Positions 43,442-54,100 of a DNA stretch of 64,000 nt are shown piece by piece. Origin of the DNA: Ignavibacteriota bacterium (GTDB taxonomy: Bacteria; Bacteroidota; Ignavibacteria; Tepidaquicellales; Tepidaquicellaceae); assembly GCA_026390735.1 (NCBI GenBank), contig JAPLFJ010000007.1, forward strand, positions 1 through 64,000, written 5' to 3'. A program made the position numbers and the translations under genes. Within the stretch, counting starts at the first letter, position 1. The number at the start of each line of letters is the position of its first letter. Below the pieces are notes generated by a model. It saw nothing but the letters and a program-made list of their open reading frames with translations. It did not search any database and had not been told where the DNA came from.

Positions 43442-45442
43442 ATGGAAACAAAAAATCTATTTAAAGCAGTTGTCTTATTCTGCATTATTATGTTTGCAAC
43501 AAGTACTTTCGCAAACAATATATCTTTAAGTAATTTCAGTCTTGCAAGCAGGAACTTAGCTGAGCATTCTGTGATGGTAAAGTTCGATATAAGCTGGGAA
43601 AATTCCTGGCGTACTTCTGCCTCTCCATACAACTGGGATGCAGCCTGGATATTCGTAAAATACAGAGTAGGTACAGGTGCCTGGAGACACGCCTGGCTGA
43701 GCAATGCGGGGCATATCAACCCGACAGGGAGTACAATATCCACAGGACTTCTCAGACCCGACACTACATACAATGCAACAACAAATCCCGGATTAGGCGT
43801 ATTCTTTTACCGCGATGCTGACGGAACGGGTACATTCACAAAAACCGGTGTACAGTTAAAATGGAATTACGGTGCAAACGGAGTTGCGGACAATGCAATA
43901 GTTGATTTCCGTGTTTTTGCAGTTGAACAGGTATACGTACCATTCGGGAGTTATTATTTGGGAAGCGGAAGCACTGGAGGTTCTACGTATCAGGAAGTGG
44001 CACCTTTTTATAAATATCCTACAGTAACTAATCCATATCAGGTAACGAGCGAAGATTCAATCAGCGTCGGCGCCTCAACCGGAAAGTTGTATTACGCTGC
44101 GGGCGGCAATAACAGCGGTGACAGAAAAGGACCTATACGTGCAAACTTCCCAAAAGGTTACAATGCTTTTTACTGTATGAAATATGAAGTCTCACAGCAG
44201 GAATATGTGGATTTCTTAAACAGTATTCCAAGTGCATACGCAACAGTTCATTATAATGGTAACGCAGGACTTGCCAGATATAATATTACAGTTTCTGGAG
44301 GAGTCTACAGTACAACAACGCCATGCGTTGCTGTAAATTATTTATCATGGAATGATTTAACATCGTATCTTGACTGGAGCGGTTTGAGGCCAATGACTGA
44401 ACTTGAATTTGAAAAAGCATGCAGAGGAACTGCATATCCTGTTCCGTTTGAATGTGCCTGGGGTACTCCTTATGCCGCAGGAGGTGCATACGGTATTATA
44501 GGTACTCTGTATACATTAAATGGTGCAGGTTCGGTCAGTGAAAATATTGTCAATAACTACAACGCAACAAATTATGTTTCTGCTCCTGGTGCTTCTTCAT
44601 CAGATTCGGCAATTTATACTTCAGCACCATCGGCCTCTTCTTTGTATAGAGTTGTTACTGTCACAAGTACAGCAGGTCTGGCAGTCGGTATGTATGTAAA
44701 AGTAGTTGCTGGTACCGGTGCTTTTGCCCCGCATACTTTTGTTTCAGCAATTACTGACGGTACACATTTTGAAATGTCAGATTATCCTTCAACAGTACTT
44801 TCAGGTGCTACAATCTGCGGTTATCCGCCTTTAACTGTATCAAGTACAACAGGTCTTTTCCCAGGTATGGTTCTAAGCGTAACGGCTGGTACAGGTACAT
44901 TTATTACAGGTACAATGGTAAGTAAAATTATTGATGCAACACATTTTTATGTTACTGATATGCCATTAGTTCGACTGACAGGAGGAACGACAGTAATTAC
45001 AGGTTATGCTGGCGGAAATTGCGCCTGGTACATGACAATGTACGAAGTTAATTTAGGCGGCGGAATTGCAGGCCCAGTAAGGGTAGGGATTTTTGCAGGA
45101 AACCCTCTGAATACAGGAAGGTTATCCTCAGGTGCATCATTTTACGGTATAATGGAATTGAGCGGTAACCTTGCAGAGCGTCCGGTGTCTGTAGATTCTA
45201 TCGGAAGAAAATTCACAGGTTTGCATGGTGATGGCTATCTTGATTCATTAGCCAGTACAAATATTGGTTGTGCGAATGTACCTTTCTGGCCGAATGCAAT
45301 AACGGGAATAGGTTCAGGATTCCGCGGTGGTGCGTGGAGATACACTAATGATACCCAGGTTTCCGATCGTCTAATGGCAGGAAATGGCGTTAATAACTGG
45401 GGCTCTGATAACGGCGGACGCGGAGTTCGTACTGCACCTTAA
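43442..45442 (+). CDS. Secreted FGE/SUMF1-type domain protein
   Basis: The 666-aa protein has a signal peptide ending STFAN (about residue 25), a beta-rich N-terminal domain (about 28-190: FDISWENSWRT, WDAAWIFVKYR) common in Bacteroidota surface proteins, and a SUMF1/formylglycine-generating-enzyme-like domain starting FYCMKYEVSQQEYVDFLN (about 243) and ending GFRGGAWRY...GRGVRTAP. Within it, about 400-530, two tandem copies of a 55-60 aa insert (VTSTAGLAVGMYVKVVAGTGAF / VSSTTGLFPGMVLSVTAGTGTF) interrupt the fold. No T9SS domain is seen. The catalytic cysteines of true FGE are not evident, so a structural or binding role is likelier. Confidence 0.82.
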   Translation: METKNLFKAVVLFCIIMFATSTFANNISLSNFSLASRNLAEHSVMVKFDISWENSWRTSASPYNWDAAWIFVKYRVGTGAWRHAWLSNAGHINPTGSTISTGLLRPDTTYNATTNPGLGVFFYRDADGTGTFTKTGVQLKWNYGANGVADNAIVDFRVFAVEQVYVPFGSYYLGSGSTGGSTYQEVAPFYKYPTVTNPYQVTSEDSISVGASTGKLYYAAGGNNSGDRKGPIRANFPKGYNAFYCMKYEVSQQEYVDFLNSIPSAYATVHYNGNAGLARYNITVSGGVYSTTTPCVAVNYLSWNDLTSYLDWSGLRPMTELEFEKACRGTAYPVPFECAWGTPYAAGGAYGIIGTLYTLNGAGSVSENIVNNYNATNYVSAPGASSSDSAIYTSAPSASSLYRVVTVTSTAGLAVGMYVKVVAGTGAFAPHTFVSAITDGTHFEMSDYPSTVLSGATICGYPPLTVSSTTGLFPGMVLSVTAGTGTFITGTMVSKIIDATHFYVTDMPLVRLTGGTTVITGYAGGNCAWYMTMYEVNLGGGIAGPVRVGIFAGNPLNTGRLSSGASFYGIMELSGNLAERPVSVDSIGRKFTGLHGDGYLDSLASTNIGCANVPFWPNAITGIGSGFRGGAWRYTNDTQVSDRLMAGNGVNNWGSDNGGRGVRTAP

Positions 45443-45494
45443 TTTAATCAATAAACTATAATAATATTATTAAAAAAATATAAATATAAAATAT

Positions 45495-45911
45495 ATGAAA
45501 AAGATAATAGTAAGTTTAATAATGTTAGTTTTGCTTCCTGTATTGCTTCATGCACAGTTCTCAGGAGGAAACGGCAGAGGAGATTTTATGCTTCAGTCAC
45601 TTACAAACCCTCTCACAGGTACTGAAAATGGGAACACAACTGTCCCGGGAACATATTCACTCGAACAAAATTTTCCGAACCCGTTTAACCCTACAACAAA
45701 CATAAAGTTCAGCGTTGCGAAATTAAGCTTCGTTAAAATTGTAGTGTTTGATGTTCTTGGACGTGAAGTTCAGACTCTCGTTAACGAAAAGATGAATACA
45801 GGTTCTTATGAGGTTTCTTTCGACGGGTCTTCATTATACAGCGGTGTTTATTTTTATAAAATATCTTCGGGTGAATTTTCTCAGGTTAGAAAAATGGTAC
45901 TGATAAAATAA
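45495..45911 (+). CDS. Short T9SS protein
   Basis: The 138-aa product is little more than a signal peptide (ending LLHAQ, about residue 20), a 35-residue Gly/Asn-rich linker and a T9SS type A domain (about 55-138, EQNFPNPFNPTTNIKF...RKMVLIK). A mature part of about 35 residues is unusually small, so it may be a peptide cargo, a modified surface peptide or a remnant of a larger protein. The domain is very like that of the subtilase encoded next. Gap to the next start is 36 bp. Confidence 0.85.
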   Translation: MKKIIVSLIMLVLLPVLLHAQFSGGNGRGDFMLQSLTNPLTGTENGNTTVPGTYSLEQNFPNPFNPTTNIKFSVAKLSFVKIVVFDVLGREVQTLVNEKMNTGSYEVSFDGSSLYSGVYFYKISSGEFSQVRKMVLIK

Positions 45912-45947
45912 TTTCTGAATCTAAAATAGTTGACAGCTGAGAGTAAA

Positions 45948-48113
45948 ATGAAAAATTATAGAATGAAAATGGGTTTTATACTTCTGGCATTTATGCTGGT
46001 ATCAGGTATTGTCTTTCCTGCGATAAAACCTTTTTCTGAAAAGATTGGTCCCGGACTGAAGAAATTAATGAGTTCTTCAGAAGATTCAAAATTCACCGTA
46101 TATATATTTTTGAAAGATAAGGGCCCTGATGTACAGAAATATCTGTCAAATCCTTTGTCGCTGGTTTCTCAGCGATCACTTTACAGGCGGGCTAAAGTTC
46201 TTCCTGCTTATAAACTTGTTGATTACACCGATGTTCCGTTATATAATCTGTACGTTAACAGCATAAGCAAAAAAACGATTAAAATAAGACACGAACTTAA
46301 ATGGTTTAATTGTGTATCAGCTGAGGTTTCTGTACAAAATCTTAAGGAACTTGTAAAACTGAACTTTATAACGGAAGTTGAACTTGTTGAAAGGTATAAA
46401 GTTATGCCCGAAAGCACAGAACTCCTTAAAGCATCTTACAGTCCAAGTCCTGTATTCAGATATAATCCAAATGTTGATTCCTTAGACTATGGTTCCTGGG
46501 GTGCTACACAGGATACAATGATTAAAGTAAACCGTGTTCATAATGACGGTATATTCGGACAGGGAATAATAATTGCCAACTTTGATGGTGGATTTTCTAA
46601 AATTGACCATGAAGTATTTTCCATTCTTCCAACGGTTATCTGGAAGAAACGTGATTTTGTTGAAGGCTTTCCCGATTCAGTAGGCGCAAGTCCTCACGGA
46701 CTGGCAACATTCTCACTTATTGGCGGATATAATCCCGGAAGCCTTATAGGACCTGCATTCAGATCAGTGTACGTTTTATGCAGAACTGAAAACGAAAGTT
46801 CAGAAACTCCGTCTGAAATGGATAACTGGAGCGCTGCAGCTCAATGGGCTGACAGCCTCGGAGTTGATATCATTACCAGTTCTATAGGTTATGTTACATT
46901 CGATGTTCCTTATACGAGTTATACCTGGAGAGATATGAATGGAAAAAATATGCTTATATCAAGAGCCGCTACTCTTGCATCAAGAAAAGGAATAATAGTT
47001 TGCAATGCGGCAGGAAACAGCGGCGACAGTACTCATAACACACTCGGCGGACCTGCTGATGCAGATTCAATAATTACAGTTGGAGCAGTTACAGGAACAG
47101 GAATAAGAGCTCCTTACAGTTCAGTCGGTCCGACTACTGATTCAATAAATAATATACCTGCGCCGAGAATAAAGCCAGATGTAATGGCAATGGGCACACA
47201 TAACTGGGTAGCATCTGAAGGCGGGTACAATAATTTCGGCAGTGGTACATCGTGGTCTTGTCCGATGGTTGCAGGTGTTGCAGCACTAATGCTTTCAGCA
47301 AATAAGAACCTTACTCCAATTCAGGTGCGGGCATTAATGACTAAATTTGGCAGCAACAGCAGTACTCCGAATAAACTTATGGGATGGGGAATTGTTAATG
47401 CCAAATCTTCTGTTGATTCGGCAAGAAAAATGGATAATGTGGTACCTGTAATAATACACACTTTACCTTTTACTGCTACTACAAATACGGGTGCACTTAC
47501 GTTTAAAGCAAGAATTTTTGATAACGGAATAATACGCGGTACAAGAACAGATGAGGCACCAAGGATATATTACAGAAAGAATTCAGGAAGCGGGTGGTCT
47601 GCTTATTCATCTGCAAATTTTAATGAAGTAAGCATAGATACTTTCAGTTTCCAGATTCCTGGCAGTGCTTTGAATACACAGGTAGAATATTATTTTGCAG
47701 CACAGGATATAGCACTTCCAAACGCATTGATATCAACTTTGCCTTCAGGTGGCAGCGGAATTAATCCTCCGGGTACAACATCACCACCAGTAAGGTTTTC
47801 ATTTCTTGTTGCCAATCCGTCAGGAATATCGGGTAACGAAGAAAAACCGAATAGGTTCGGTTTGTACAGTAATTATCCTAATCCGTTTAATCCAACAACT
47901 AATATAAAATTCGATATTGCTAAGTTATCAATAGTTAAAATCGTAGTGTACGATGTACTCGGAAAAGAAGTCCGGACTCTTGTAAATGAATCATTGAATC
48001 AGGGTTCTTATAAAATATCGTTTGACGGTACATCGTTATACAGCGGTGTATATTTTTATAAAATATCGGCAGGGGATTATTCCGATGTAAGAAAAATGCT
48101 TCTTATAAAATGA
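45948..48113 (+). CDS. T9SS-sorted subtilisin-like serine protease (S8)
   Basis: The 721-aa secreted protease has a hydrophobic signal (GFILLAFMLVSGI), a propeptide (about 35-150) and the S8 triad: Asp in NFDGGF (about 212), His in SPHGLATF (about 250) and Ser in GSGTSWSCPMVAGVAALM (about 434). Asn in NAAGNSGDS is the oxyanion residue. A beta-sandwich (about 500-620) and a T9SS type A domain (about 635-721) follow. The frame opens at a TTG at 45930, but ATG 45948 begins a normal signal peptide. The substrate may be neighbouring surface proteins or environmental protein. Confidence 0.92.
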   Translation: MKNYRMKMGFILLAFMLVSGIVFPAIKPFSEKIGPGLKKLMSSSEDSKFTVYIFLKDKGPDVQKYLSNPLSLVSQRSLYRRAKVLPAYKLVDYTDVPLYNLYVNSISKKTIKIRHELKWFNCVSAEVSVQNLKELVKLNFITEVELVERYKVMPESTELLKASYSPSPVFRYNPNVDSLDYGSWGATQDTMIKVNRVHNDGIFGQGIIIANFDGGFSKIDHEVFSILPTVIWKKRDFVEGFPDSVGASPHGLATFSLIGGYNPGSLIGPAFRSVYVLCRTENESSETPSEMDNWSAAAQWADSLGVDIITSSIGYVTFDVPYTSYTWRDMNGKNMLISRAATLASRKGIIVCNAAGNSGDSTHNTLGGPADADSIITVGAVTGTGIRAPYSSVGPTTDSINNIPAPRIKPDVMAMGTHNWVASEGGYNNFGSGTSWSCPMVAGVAALMLSANKNLTPIQVRALMTKFGSNSSTPNKLMGWGIVNAKSSVDSARKMDNVVPVIIHTLPFTATTNTGALTFKARIFDNGIIRGTRTDEAPRIYYRKNSGSGWSAYSSANFNEVSIDTFSFQIPGSALNTQVEYYFAAQDIALPNALISTLPSGGSGINPPGTTSPPVRFSFLVANPSGISGNEEKPNRFGLYSNYPNPFNPTTNIKFDIAKLSIVKIVVYDVLGKEVRTLVNESLNQGSYKISFDGTSLYSGVYFYKISAGDYSDVRKMLLIK

Positions 48114-48192
48114 TACTACAATTAATCAATATATACGAATAATATATTAATTTGAAAAATAATATTAGAAAAATAAACTTTGAAATAACATT

Positions 48193-51100
48193 ATGAAAAA
48201 GTTATTTACTTATCTGTTTTTTACGGTTATAATGGCAATGTCATTTGCAATGAGTGCAAGTGCTCAGGTTGATGTAGCATCTACAGGCGGCACGCCGACT
48301 GCAAGTTATACAACATTAAAAGGTGCGTTTGATGCCATCAATGCAGGTACACACACACTGGTTATCACTATCGGGATTTCAGGGAACACTACCGAGACCG
48401 ACTCTGCCGTTATAAATGCAAGCGGAACAGGTTCGGCACTGTTCTCAAGTATAGTGATAAATCCCACGGGAGGTGCGGCAAGAACCATTACCGGTGCAAT
48501 AACCGGACCGCTGATTTATCTGAACGGAGCGGATAACGTAACAATTGACGGTTTAAATACAGGAGGTAATTCTTTAACTGTATCGAATACTGCTACAGGT
48601 GTTTCAAGTACTGTTAAGTTTATGAACGATGCTTCTTATAATTTTTTACAGAATTGCACTATACTGGGTTCGACTACGAGTTATGGAGTGGTTTATTTCT
48701 CTACGGGTACTGTTACGGGTAATGACAGTAATACGGTTAATTTCTGCAACATAGGACCTGCTGGCACAAACAGACCCCTTACTGGAATCTGGTCGCTTGC
48801 CACGAGTACAGCGATTGACAATGCTTATATGTCTGTAACGAATAACAACATATACGATTATTTCAGTGCTACTGCAGCGACAAGAGGTATAAACTTACAG
48901 ACAGGTAATACAAACTGGACAATTACAAACAACAGATTATACCAGACTGCTACAAGAATATATACTACTGCTGCAACACATTACGGAATAAACATTGTTT
49001 CAGGTTCGGGTTATACAGTTACAGGTAATGTCATAGGGTTTGCAAATTCAAGCGGAACAGGTACAACGAACCTCGTTGGAAATACTGTGGCTTTAACAGG
49101 TACATTCCCGAGTGCTTATACAACAACAGGGACAGCGAATGCAACAAGATACACAGCCATAAACTGTAATTTCACTGCCGGAGGAACTGTATCAAACATA
49201 CAGGGAAATACAATAGCCGGATTTGCTTTGTATACATCCAGCGGAGCTACAACGGCAAACGGTATTTTCTGCGGTATCAGTATAATAGCCGGTAATGTTA
49301 ATGTAGGAACGACTTCGGGTAATACTATAGGTGCAACGACAGGTCAGAGTTCAATATATGTTGCCACTACAACGGCAGCTGGTGTTGTAGTCGGGATTTA
49401 TTCAACAACAATAAACACTGTAACAATAAAGAATAATAATATCGGAGCGATTGACGCAGTAGGTACGTTAGCTACTAACTGTGGTGCTTTTATGGGAATA
49501 GATGCTGAAGGCATAGGAGCAGTATATGACATAAGCAATAATAACATCGGTAACGCTACGGCTGATAATATAAGGAACGGATATACTTTATCAGGTACAA
49601 GTCTGTCAAATGCAGGGATTCTTACAACCACTACAGGTACAGGTGTTTTAAACGGTATTTATACTACAGGTTCAGGTGCCACATGCAGAACATCTCTTAA
49701 TACTTTGCGCGGCTGGGCTACTTCTACTACTGGTGGCATTAATATATTCGGAATACAAAATAAAGGAGGTTGTGCAACTTCTATCACAGCCGATAGTAAT
49801 TCCTTTGGTACATCTGCGACAGGATGGATAAGGTTTGCTTTTGCAAGCGCCAGCAATCTATACGGAATACAGATAAATCCGTCCGCATTCATTACTTATA
49901 ATAATTTTTCTATTCAGAATAACGATTTTCAGGGTATTACTTATTCTGTAGTAAGTACAGGGACTGTTACTTTGCTTTCTGCTTCAGTTGTTACAAGCAA
50001 TGGTCAGGCACTGAACAATTGTGCTATAAACAATAATACATTTACAAACCTGAACCTGAATATAACAACAGGTTCAATAACATTTATAACTACTAGCTAC
50101 AATGTATTAGCAGGCGGCATAGAAAACGTAAATGGTAATTCTATAGTTGGTACTTTTAATAAATCCGGGGCGGGGGGTGCAATCTGGATTATGAATGATG
50201 GTGCTGGTTCTGTTCCGACCGCAGTAATTAACGTTACAAACAATAATTTTTCAAACATAACTGTTGCAGGTTCAACAGCGATTTATGGAATATACAATTC
50301 AAACGGTGCCACACCCGGTCCGAATAAAAGTTTTACGGGTAATACATTCAGCAACTGGACGTGTGCTACTGGTGCTATATTAGTTATCTCAGTTGACTAC
50401 GGAGGGAGTAACGGAGGCAACGGCAATTATATCTACAACAATACTATCTCAAATATCACTACAACTACGGGTGCCATAACAGGAATAGTCACAAATTCAT
50501 TTGGTGGCGGTAATACTGAATTGTATACTGTTGCAGGAAATACAATATCAGGATTTACTTCTACTTCAGGAGCAATTATTGGTATAAAAACCGTTTCAGG
50601 AACAGGGATGAAGGCAAATGTGTATTCGAACAATATCAGTAATTTAAAGACAACTACAACGGGTACGATTGTCGGAATATCTTCTGCGTCAGCAACAGCA
50701 AATATTTATTCAAATACTATTACCGGTTTACAGAATACGGGAACAGGTGCTTCTATATACGGAATCACAGCATCAGGCAGTCCGTCAATCGTGTACTCAA
50801 ATACTATCAATACATTCACTTCTGCCAGTACAACAGCAATCGTTGCAGGAATAAGCGTGTCAGCAGCAACTTCCAATGTTTATTTAAACAAAATATATAC
50901 TTTATCTAACGTCGGCAGTGCTACAGGCGTTACTAACGGTATTATGATTACATCGGCATCTACACAGTCAAAAGTATACAGGAATAAAATTTACGACCTT
51001 ACGACAAGCGGTGCATTTTCAACTACACCCGGAGTTAACGGAGTTGTTATTAGTGGAGGAACTTCTGTTTTAGCTTACAATAATCTTGTTGGTGATTTAA

Positions 51101-54100
51101 AAGCACCTGCGTCAACATCGCCTGATGCAATAAGGGGAATCAGCGTAACTTCAACTACTGCTTCAACAACATATGGTATTTATTACAATACTGTATATAT
51201 GACAGGTACATCGAGTGGAACAGGATTTGGTACTACTGGTATATATCATACTGCGAGCACAAGCCCGACTACTGCAACCCTTGACCTTCGTAATAATATT
51301 ATCGCAAATAATTGCACGCCTACAGGTTCGGGACTGGTTGTGGCATTCAGGAGAAGTGCAGGAACAACAGGTATGCTCTTTAATTATGCAAGCACATCTA
51401 ATTTCAATGATTTTTATGCAGGTACACCAGGTGCAAATAACCTTATATACAACGACGGAACAAGTTCTGCAATATTACTGAATGATTTTAAAACAGGTGT
51501 GTATCCCGCAGGTACGGTGGCTAACAGGGATTCTGTTTCTGTTACAGAAAATCCTATTTTCCTTAGCACAACCGGTACAGACGCAAATTTCCTCCATATA
51601 AACAGTGCCACAGCATCACAGCTCGAAAGCGGCGGTGCAACTATTGCTACTTATACTTCTGATTTTGACTCAACAGCAAGGTATCCGAATACGGGATATC
51701 CTTTAAATCCAACATATCCACCTACGTCACCAGATATCGGTGCAGTAGAATTCGGAGGAATACCTTTAAAAGTGAATCCTCCTTTGATTGTGTATACACC
51801 TTTCTTAAATACAGCTTCTGTTACATCAAGAACTATTGTAGCCACTATTACCAGTGTTAATGGTATTCCTGTATCCGGGACAGGTATGCCAACTCTGTAT
51901 TTTAAGATTAATGCAGGTTCATATACACAGGTTGTTTCAACAATTTATGCAACTAACCAGTATCAGTTTGTCTTATCAGGTACTTTTAATCCGGGCGATA
52001 CAGTGTCTTATTACTTTGTTGCACAGGATAACGCATTACCTCCGAACGTCATTGCCTCTCCATCGGCAGGTGCGTCAGGATATGCTGCTAATCCGCCTTC
52101 GGCATCGGTTCCGCCAACAACTCCGAATATATATTATATAGTTACACAACCTGCACTTACAGGGGATTATACTGTTGGTTTAACATTGTACAATAAAATA
52201 TCAGGAAGAAATATATCATTCGCAAAAGTTGTCAGTAAAGTGATGAAAGAAGTACCCGTAACGGAAACTGAGCAGGGAGTAAAAGATAATGGAACTTCCG
52301 AATCAGGATTCGCAGTTAACTCAAAAGGAAAGAAAGAATTAAGGGAAGTGGATGAAGTTAAATGGGTGCCGATGGAAAACGGAAGGGAATACACTGATGA
52401 CTTATTCATTAAGAAATCTGAAAATCCGAATTTCAGTTACCCTGCAGGTGTGAACGGTATTTATGCAAGCATCACTGCAGCCGTGAATGACCTTAACCTA
52501 AGAGGAGTCAGCGGTAATACAAGATTTTTATTAAATGATGCGGTTGATTCTACGGAGACATTCCCGATAACTGTGAACGTTGGTAATGCAAATTTACCCG
52601 GCTCATCGGCAACTGTTACTATTAAACCTAACACAGGTGTCATTGCTTCGGTTTCGGGATCGTCAACATCTACAATGTTTAAAATATTTAACACAAACTA
52701 TGTAACCATTGACGGTTCAAACACAATGAACGGTACTACGCGTGATTTAACAATAACAAATAATTCCGTAACAACTCCTTCTGTTATCTGGATTGGTTCT
52801 TATCTTACTACTCCAATAACAAATACAGTTGTGAAAAACTGTAATCTTATTAATGGAGTTAACACAAGTTCTGCATTCATAATTTCTGAAGGTACAGTAC
52901 TCGGTAATCCCGGATATTTTAATAATATAACAGTTCAGAATAACACTATACAGAGAGCATACTACGGTATATATGCAATCGGTTCTGTTCTTACCGGAAA
53001 CGGTTCAGGTACGCTTATTACAGGAAATGATTTAAACGTGGCAGGTACAAATTCAATAAGGATTGGCGGTATTTATGCTCAGGGTCTGAATAGTGTAACT
53101 GTATCAAACAATAATATCGGAAATATCCTTAACGCTAACCTTGAAAGTCCGAAAGGAATCTGGTTTGCAACAGGTACTAACAGCGGAACAATTTCAGGCA
53201 ATAACATAACAACATTATCGCTTACAAATGTTGGTGCGGCAGCATTGACAGGGATTTATGTGACACCCGGAAGTACTGCAACAAGTATCAGCGTGACCAA
53301 TAATACTGTTTCTGCTTTCTCAAACTCAGGTACTGCAGCGACTTTTGCGGGTATTTATACTACAAGTCCTAATACAAGTGTTACAGGCAACACAGTTTCA
53401 GGTCTTACACAACTCGGTGCAGCAGCATACTGGGGTATTTTTCAGACTGCTACTGTAAACGCAAGTTGCTCAAACAATACTGTCTCAGGTTTAACAACTG
53501 CGACGACAGGTATATCAACGGGAATAAATATACTTGGAGTGAGTACAGGCGTTACAGTTTCAAAGAATAAGGTTTATAACATTAAGCAGACAAATGCAAC
53601 GGGTTATACTGCAGTCGGTCTGGCACTGGCATCGTCATCATCTGTATCGAATATAGTTGTTTCCAATAATCTGATATACGATGTAACAGGAAATGGTTTT
53701 GCATCTCAGACAATAAGCAACGGATACGGTATAAATATTTCGAGCGGAGCAGGGTATAAGTTGTACTATAACACAATTAACCTGGCAACTAATCAGACTC
53801 TTGCAACAGGGGTCCCTGCCTGTTTACTTATAGGTAGTACGGTTACGATTGCAAATGCTCTGGATATAAGGAATAATATATTTTCAATCCCTGCAACAAT
53901 CGGTACGAACAGATACGCTGTTTTATGTAATGCAGTGAGCACGGTTTTTCAATACATAAATAACAATGATTACTATACTTCAGGAGCAAACGTAGGATAT
54001 ATCGGAGCAACAAACAGAGCAGACCTTACAGCATGGAAAACGGGAACGGGAAAGGATTCACTTTCTGTTTCGGGTGACCCGAGATTCGTAAGTGCTACAG

